A program made the position numbers and the translations under genes. Source: Monarcha castaneiventris obscurior (lineage: Eukaryota > Chordata > Aves > Passeriformes > Monarchidae). Taken from it: a DNA stretch of 64,000 nucleotides. Shown piece by piece: positions 58,231-64,000 of the stretch. The stretch is from NCBI GenBank assembly GCA_026261815.1, contig JAMPIT010000481.1, forward strand, positions 4,711,501 through 4,775,500, written 5' to 3'. The notes beneath the pieces are model-generated. The model saw only the letters and a program-made list of their open reading frames with translations. It was not told the origin of the DNA and ran no database searches. The number at the start of each line of letters is the position of its first letter. Position 1 is the first letter of the stretch.

Positions 58231-60235
58231 AGAATGCTACAGTTCCAGTTTTCTAGTTTCACAGCGTGTTTTCTTTACTAGACTTTGCTTTAATCTGTAA
58301 CTATATTCTCTGTTAGTTCTGGAAGCTAAAGAAAAGCCAAATGATGTCTCTTTTTTTGTGAAGGTTGCTGCATTTTGTTGGCAGATGATCATAATTCTTT
58401 ATAACTGCCAGAGATCCCGAGTTAATAATTTTCCTGTCATGGGAGTATAATTCTAACTGTCCTGTAATGGGACAGTTGGAAAATTCATATGTAAGAATTT
58501 AAAGTTTATACTAAAGGCTTCAATTCTATGAAATTGTTTTTAGCCTCAGTGAGAGAAAGGGTGGAATTTGCAAGGAAGAGAAGAAAAGTAAGTGCCATAA
58601 TCTTCCTGGTTCAGAGCATCATCTAGGTACAGTGACCTTTTGCCACTTGATCACCTAAAAATGCACTTTAGGAGGTACACAAATAATTTATATGTCAAAA
58701 TACAACAACTGAAAGCGTTAATAGGCATAAGTGAAACTCTTTTGTTTATAAAAGTAATGTATTGTGTACCGTAAAAGCAAATTGTGCTTCAGTAAAAACA
58801 AATCCATAAATTTCAGGGCAAGAACCCCTGGAAGTTACAGAAGATTTGACAGAGGTAGACTGAAGCTAATTGTAAAACTGGAAAAGTAGAACAAATCCAG
58901 AAGGATTTTCTTTGGCAAATTAACTATTTAATTACAAAGATGAGCTTGATTCTGGAAGAGTATATTTATTTACAATCCAATTCCTTCCCATTATCTGAAA
59001 GTCATTTTATGGCTCTTTAACAACCTGGCTCACTTTGGTCCCTTAAATTTGGCACTCCTGACCCGGTGATATCCTTCTAGCAAATCCAGAGGGAAGTGCT
59101 GCACCTTTCTGATGACAAAAATCTGGACAAAGCCTTCAATTTTCCAATCTATTTGCATGATCTCACCCCTTCCCACACACGTTTGTCATCAGGCCAAAGA
59201 GATGAACCAGAACCAGAGGAACCATTCCCTGGATGAAAAGGGAAATGATGGCTCTCTGTGTGATGGGAGCTGAGAAATCCATGTCTCATCTTTCCCACAC
59301 CGTTCCCATGGATTTAGCACCTGCACCGGGCTTAGAGCTGGGCTTGGCTTAGAGCTGGGCTTGGCTTGCTGCAGGGGTGGGACCAGAAGGTGTCACAACC
59401 AGAGGCAAAGACACAGCAGTGGCTCTGAACAAATGACCTGCACATCACTTTAGCCTGATAAAATAATAATCACACAGTAGGAGGAACACTGTGCTCTTCA
59501 GCAGATGCTTTCAGCAAAGAAGCTAAATATTAAATGTTAAGTGCTAAATACTAAAAAATAATCCCATTAGGATTGTGCTGGGTCACAGCAAACATTAGCA
59601 GGTGATCAGACTGGAGCAGCAGCAAAGACAGCACTCAGACCTCAATAGCTTTTTCTCCTCCTTAAACTTTTCCCTAATAACCAGATACCACTTTCCCTTC
59701 GTTGTGTGTTTTTTGGGGGACCATGGAGACATGGAGAGGGCAGAAGGTGCCCAGGTGAGGAGCAGTGACCCTGTGACACTCAGCCCCTCTCCAGGACATG
59801 TCCCCGTGCCAGACACACCACACTGAGCACAACAGAAACAAGGAGGGGATCCAACGAAAGGATCAGACAAAACACTCAACAAGGAGCATTCCAACAGCTT
59901 TGGGTCTCTGCAAGTTGGATTCTCCATTCCAGCACCAATTCTTTGAGCAATATGAACCAGTTTTTCCCTGGAAGGTAAGTTTTTCCTTTGGAAGGTACAT
60001 ACAGCAGCTTATTCCTCACAAGATCCTTTGTCCTTCTCTAGGAAAAGCAGAAGTACCAGACAGCTGCACATCCCCCACAATACAGATAAAATTTGCTGCT
60101 TAATTAGGCATTGACATGTTTACTATAACCTTTACAGAAGAGTAACTTGTGCTGAGGAATCCTCCTTTTTTTGGTGTCTGTGTAAGATACTGTCACAGTC
60201 TCGTGTAAGTGCTAGAAGTAACCAGTTCCAGATGC
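58231..60235 (-). other. TSHZ2: Presumed TSHZ2 intron 1, exon-proximal part
   Basis: No coding signal. Holds the small 17-bp duplication at 59,336. Assigned to intron 1 because it lies directly upstream of the acceptor at 58,191; the short first coding exon was not found here. Confidence 0.7.
59336..59370. repeat. 17-bp duplication (TTAGAGCTGGGCTTGGC)x2
   Basis: Two adjacent copies of a 17-bp unit in presumed TSHZ2 intron 1. Small slippage product. Confidence 0.75.
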
Positions 60236-60541
60236 TCCAGGGGGTTTACAAGGAAGCCAGGGAAGGACTTCAGCAGGAACTGTAGTGGCAGACAACAGGG
60301 AATGGCTTCAAATTGGCAGAGAGGAGGTTTAGATTAGACATGTGGAGGGAATTGTTCCCTGTGAGGGTGGGCAGAGGGTGGGCAGGCCCTGGCACAGGGT
60401 GTCCAGGGCAGCTGTGGCTGCCCCTGGATCCCTGGCAGTGCCCAAGGCCAGGCTGGACACTGGGGCTTGGAGCAGCCTGGGACAGGGGGAGGTGTCCCTG
60501 CCATGGCAGGGGTGGCACTGGACTCTGTGATTCTGTGATCC
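60236..60541 (+). mobile_element. CR1 LINE, 3' fragment in presumed TSHZ2 intron 1
   Basis: Plus-strand CR1 3' end. It starts near CCAGGGGGTTTACAAGG, continues through GGCTTCAAATTGGCAGAG and GAGGTTTAGATTAGACATG, CCTGGCACAGGGTGTCC, GCTGTGGCTGCCCCTGGATC, GGTGTCCCTGCCATGGCAGG, and ends with CTCTGTGATTCTGTGATCC, the terminal repeat at 60,523-60,541. It is antisense to TSHZ2. The 82-119-residue frames here are repeat-derived. Confidence 0.93.
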
Positions 60542-63500
60542 TAATTTACCAGAATGCACCATCAAAATTTCACAAAACCATCAGTCACATCTGTTTTAAT
60601 GGTTTAGGGGTTTGGGCAGCTTTAGAAACACATTTCAGTATCCTCCTTGTAAAAGCATTTCTGTTTATGTAAATGATTTAAATTGCTGTGGGCATTTTAA
60701 GGACAGTGGAGACCAGTTCTACAAGACAACCTCGGCTACAAGAGATGCTCGTGTTCTTCCAACAGGGCTTTTTAGTAAGATTTCATCGGACATGAAGGGT
60801 TGTAGCTGGTTAACAGAAATAACATTAATTTAAGTGGACTTTGCATTATTTATTTTAGAAGTAAAGAGTGTCTTATATCTGTACACCCACATGCTTTAAA
60901 TGCAGTCTGTGATAAGTAGCATAAATTTTGCACGTCACACTGATGTCCATGTAATAAATTGTTGAGTGACCAGTTCTCTTCCCACCAGCTCTCCCCCAGG
61001 CTTATTCTGACATTCCAAACCTCTGAGATCCTCGTGTGTAACTGTGTTACAGGGAAAGAAATAATATGAAAGAAATCCGAACTCAGTAACTGGATGAATG
61101 CTTCCTCCCTTTCCTAGATGAGAATTTCCCCCACCAAAATTAAACAGGCCCAGGCAGACGTAAGATGGGAAAAGTGCAGTCCTGAAGAAGTGGGAGACTC
61201 AGACTCCACTTTCTTTAAGAACTGACAAAACTCAGGAGCTTCAAAGCATTGAATGGAAGCAATTTTTGGCTTCCTAAACGGAAATACCGGTTTAGTGCTG
61301 ATTGAGCTCAAGACAGGGTATGTCAAAATCACGACATCAGCAAGGGTAATGTTATTATATGGGTAATAATCACAAATACAATTCCAAATTATTTGGTTTC
61401 TTAATTTCCCTCTGTGTCTTTGTGATTGGATTCACGGTAACCTCAGAAACCTGCTTCTCTGGGATGAGAACTGCAATAAACAGCTGGTTCTTTATTCTTC
61501 AATGAGGACATTTTCTTAGCTATTTCTGGAATATTCCCAGAGGAGCTAAAATAAACCAGGTCCAGTTAATACACCTGCAAAAGCTGGGTCTAAAGCCACT
61601 CCCAGGCACCTTGGAGCTGTGAGCTTTCCCTGCAGGCAGCACCAAGCCAGGCTCCAGTGGGGATGAATCCAGCCCTGACACCAGGCCTCAGCCCCTGGCT
61701 AACCCAGGACTGGCACCACCTTATCCATCACTCCTGGCCTGGAATTGTGCAGTGTCAATACAGCTGTTTTTAAAAAGTGTTCATTCTGACTGTTAACTTT
61801 TCCACCAGCAGATACTATTTTCACTCAAATTTGCTCTTTTTCCATGTAAAGAAACATTTATATATATATATACATATTTCTTTCCAAGACTGGAAAATTT
61901 ATTTTCTGCCAAGAGAAAGGACAGTGAATCATTGTCCAGAGCAACTCTGCTAATCCATGTAAAACCCATGGCACCACCTGCACTCCCTCAGCCATACATA
62001 CTCCAGTTTGCCTTGAAACAACATCATCAGAAAAGCAATCTCACAGTGCTAGAAGGTGATCTTGTTTCCTCCTTGTCTGGCTTCAGCTCAAACATCTTTT
62101 TGTGTTTGGCAGAAGCTGTTTCTTTCTCTGAAAGATTCCAAGCAGATAATGGATAATGACCACTTCTCATTCCTCCTTCTCCAAGATGTCGAACTGCATT
62201 AAGCACCCACAGACAAATCTGAACCTGGCTCTTTGTAGGAGTTCAGAGCTACAGTTTCATCCCAGTTTGAAAATCAGCTGAAGAGAGAAGTTGGCAGATG
62301 GGGGGAAAATAGTTCCCTACTCCATTGCATAAATCTTTATTAAAGACATTTTGGAATTTAATGGGATTAAAACCGATGGAACACTCTGGAAAAGCAACTG
62401 AGAACTGAGTTCCATGGAAAGAACTCTCAAAATCTGAAATTGGTCATACAGAAGTGAATTGTAGAATTTCAGAGTTTTTAAAGCTATGTTCAAAATTTCT
62501 GTCCCACAGAAATAACTTCCTGTTAAGTTCCCCAAGATGGAAAGAAAACACAGGGAAAGGTTCCTGAATCTGGCACAGAGAGCACCCGGCCCTGAATGAG
62601 GGATGGAAGGGGCAAAGGGACATCTCTGTCACCTGGCCTGAAAGTCCTGGTACTGAGTTTTAGTTCCACAGCCACGGAGGTTTGGATGTCCTCAGAAAAG
62701 GCTGAAGATGCTCAGTTTCCTCTTTGCTGGGAGGCCAATTCATTATTTTGGATAATGGGGCATTTTTTTCACCTTTTGCTGCTGTTACTCTTTACCATCA
62801 CACCCACACTCACTTTGCAGTGGCTCAGTGTGGATCACCATCATGGTGATGAATTTTGTGTCCAAAACAACTTGGCACCTCAAAGGAGGGATTTTTCCCA
62901 ATATTCCTTTGCCCTTTTTTTTCCCCCAGAAATTTACTTTTCAAGTAGCTACAGCAGCTGATACCAAGGCATGAATTCCTGCCTCTTGCAGAGTAGGAGA
63001 GGAAACACCCACCACCATCCACTGCAGGAGGACAGGAGCAGCTTCTGCAGGAGCAAGGAAAAGAGTGGCTTCCACACTGACTGAATTCTACCACACAAAG
63101 GCAATTCCATGAAGCCATAACTATTATTTATACACAACGCTGAAATGAAGCAATTTGGGGCTTTCATTTTGTTGTACTTCAATTAGAGTTGTATTATAAA
63201 GTTTTCTATTAAATATCCAATTTCCTACTGGTTAAGAAGGCAAAATACCCCTGAGTTTCAGTGGGGCCCTCAGCAGCTCAGAGAGAACAGATGATGTCCC
63301 TTGCACTTCATCCTGCACAGCTATGAGCCAAATCATCAGTGGCTGGAGCACACGTGCAGGGAACGGCTTGTGAGTGACCCATGAACTCAAAACCAAGAAT
63401 AAAACAGGAAAAAAACCAACACAGGCAAAAAGAGAGGTGAGCTGATGTGAGCTGCTGAGCTGAGAGCGCAGAGGAGGGATGGAATTATTACGGAGTTTTT

Positions 63501-64000
63501 TCTTGAATAATTTTCCTTAAGGATAACATTGTTTGCATAGGCAGTTATTGAGTAAAAAGCAGCTCCAGCCATCCTTGCCATGCTCTGGATTCAGTCAGTT
63601 TGGATCCCACCACGTTTGGAGCCAACAGTTCCAGTTCCTCACATGAGGGCTCAGAGTGTCAGTGAAGAATTCACTTCTCATTAAAAATATTTGTTATTTT
63701 CTACAAACTCCTGGGACTGACAATGTCATTGTTACAACCAGCTGACAGTGCCTGGTGATCTCCAGATTGTATTTCCAGATAAAACGCCCCTAAAGAACGT
63801 TGTGACTGCAGAGAGCTCAGCCTCCCCCTTGCCCCACTGATGCCTTAGGTTTTAACTTTTATATTTTACAATTTCTGCACTGCTTAGAGTGTAACTCTGA
63901 AGTTCCTTGTAGCCTGTAATTTCTGCTCTCTCGTGCTGGGCAGACACAACAAAGCCTCTCCAGGCTTTGCCTTCAAGGACAGCCAGGCTCTTCTAGGCCC
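60542..64000 (-). other. TSHZ2: Presumed TSHZ2 intron 1, distal part
   Basis: Unique AT-rich sequence with a TA microsatellite at 61,858. I saw no minus-strand exon encoding the MPRRKQQAP-like start peptide expected for TSHZ2 exon 1, so intron 1 probably continues beyond 64,000. Confidence 0.65.
61858..61873. repeat. (TA)n microsatellite
   Basis: TATATATATATA followed by CATA in presumed TSHZ2 intron 1. Confidence 0.8.

Noticed and set aside
1..64000. A novel multi-gene system (defence, CRISPR, biosynthetic or toxin-antitoxin)
   Set aside because: The window is vertebrate nuclear DNA with one coding exon. I saw no operon-like gene clusters, arrays of spaced repeats or clustered unknown genes.

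Overview
This window looks like nuclear DNA from a bird. It contains one clear protein-coding exon, on the minus strand at 55,112-58,190. That exon is the large coding exon of the teashirt zinc-finger transcription factor TSHZ2, intact and in frame for about 1,022 codons. I place the window in birds because it carries several 3'-truncated CR1 retrotransposons (the main avian LINE, two of them ending in GTGATTCTGTGAT-type 3' repeats), has few SINE-like elements, and is mostly AT-rich, gene-poor sequence around a developmental regulator.

Layout: TSHZ2 is transcribed right to left. 58,191-64,000 lies upstream of the exon and should be intron 1; the first exon, with about 14 codons and the 5' UTR, is outside the window. 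Only 8 bases separate the stop codon (55,120-55,122) from a good 5' splice site, so the 3' UTR probably sits in a later exon. Much or all of 1-55,111 would then be a second large intron rather than intergenic DNA. I see no other convincing gene, tRNA, rRNA or CRISPR array. Most other ORFs are short chance frames or lie inside repeats.

The best-supported features in the non-coding part are mobile elements and repeats. Two nearly identical solo LTRs (473 and 474 bp, about four substitutions and one indel by eye) lie in opposite orientation at 14,864-15,336 and 26,453-26,926. Each has TGATGCC...GGCATCA ends and a 4-bp target duplication, and it is the same CAGG in element orientation for both. 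The first sits inside the second unit of a 59-bp tandem duplication. There are also five CR1 fragments, a 222-bp uninterrupted homopurine tract with GGG runs (29,717-29,938), a C-rich tract that could form a G-quadruplex on the minus strand (22,150-22,179), and several small tandem repeats.

Several AT-rich blocks dense in homeodomain, POU-octamer-like and related motifs may be conserved enhancers of TSHZ2. They are candidates only, since one sequence cannot show conservation. I did not find a new multi-gene biological system. The observations most worth checking are the recent LTR pair, the stop-proximal splice donor and the homopurine tract.
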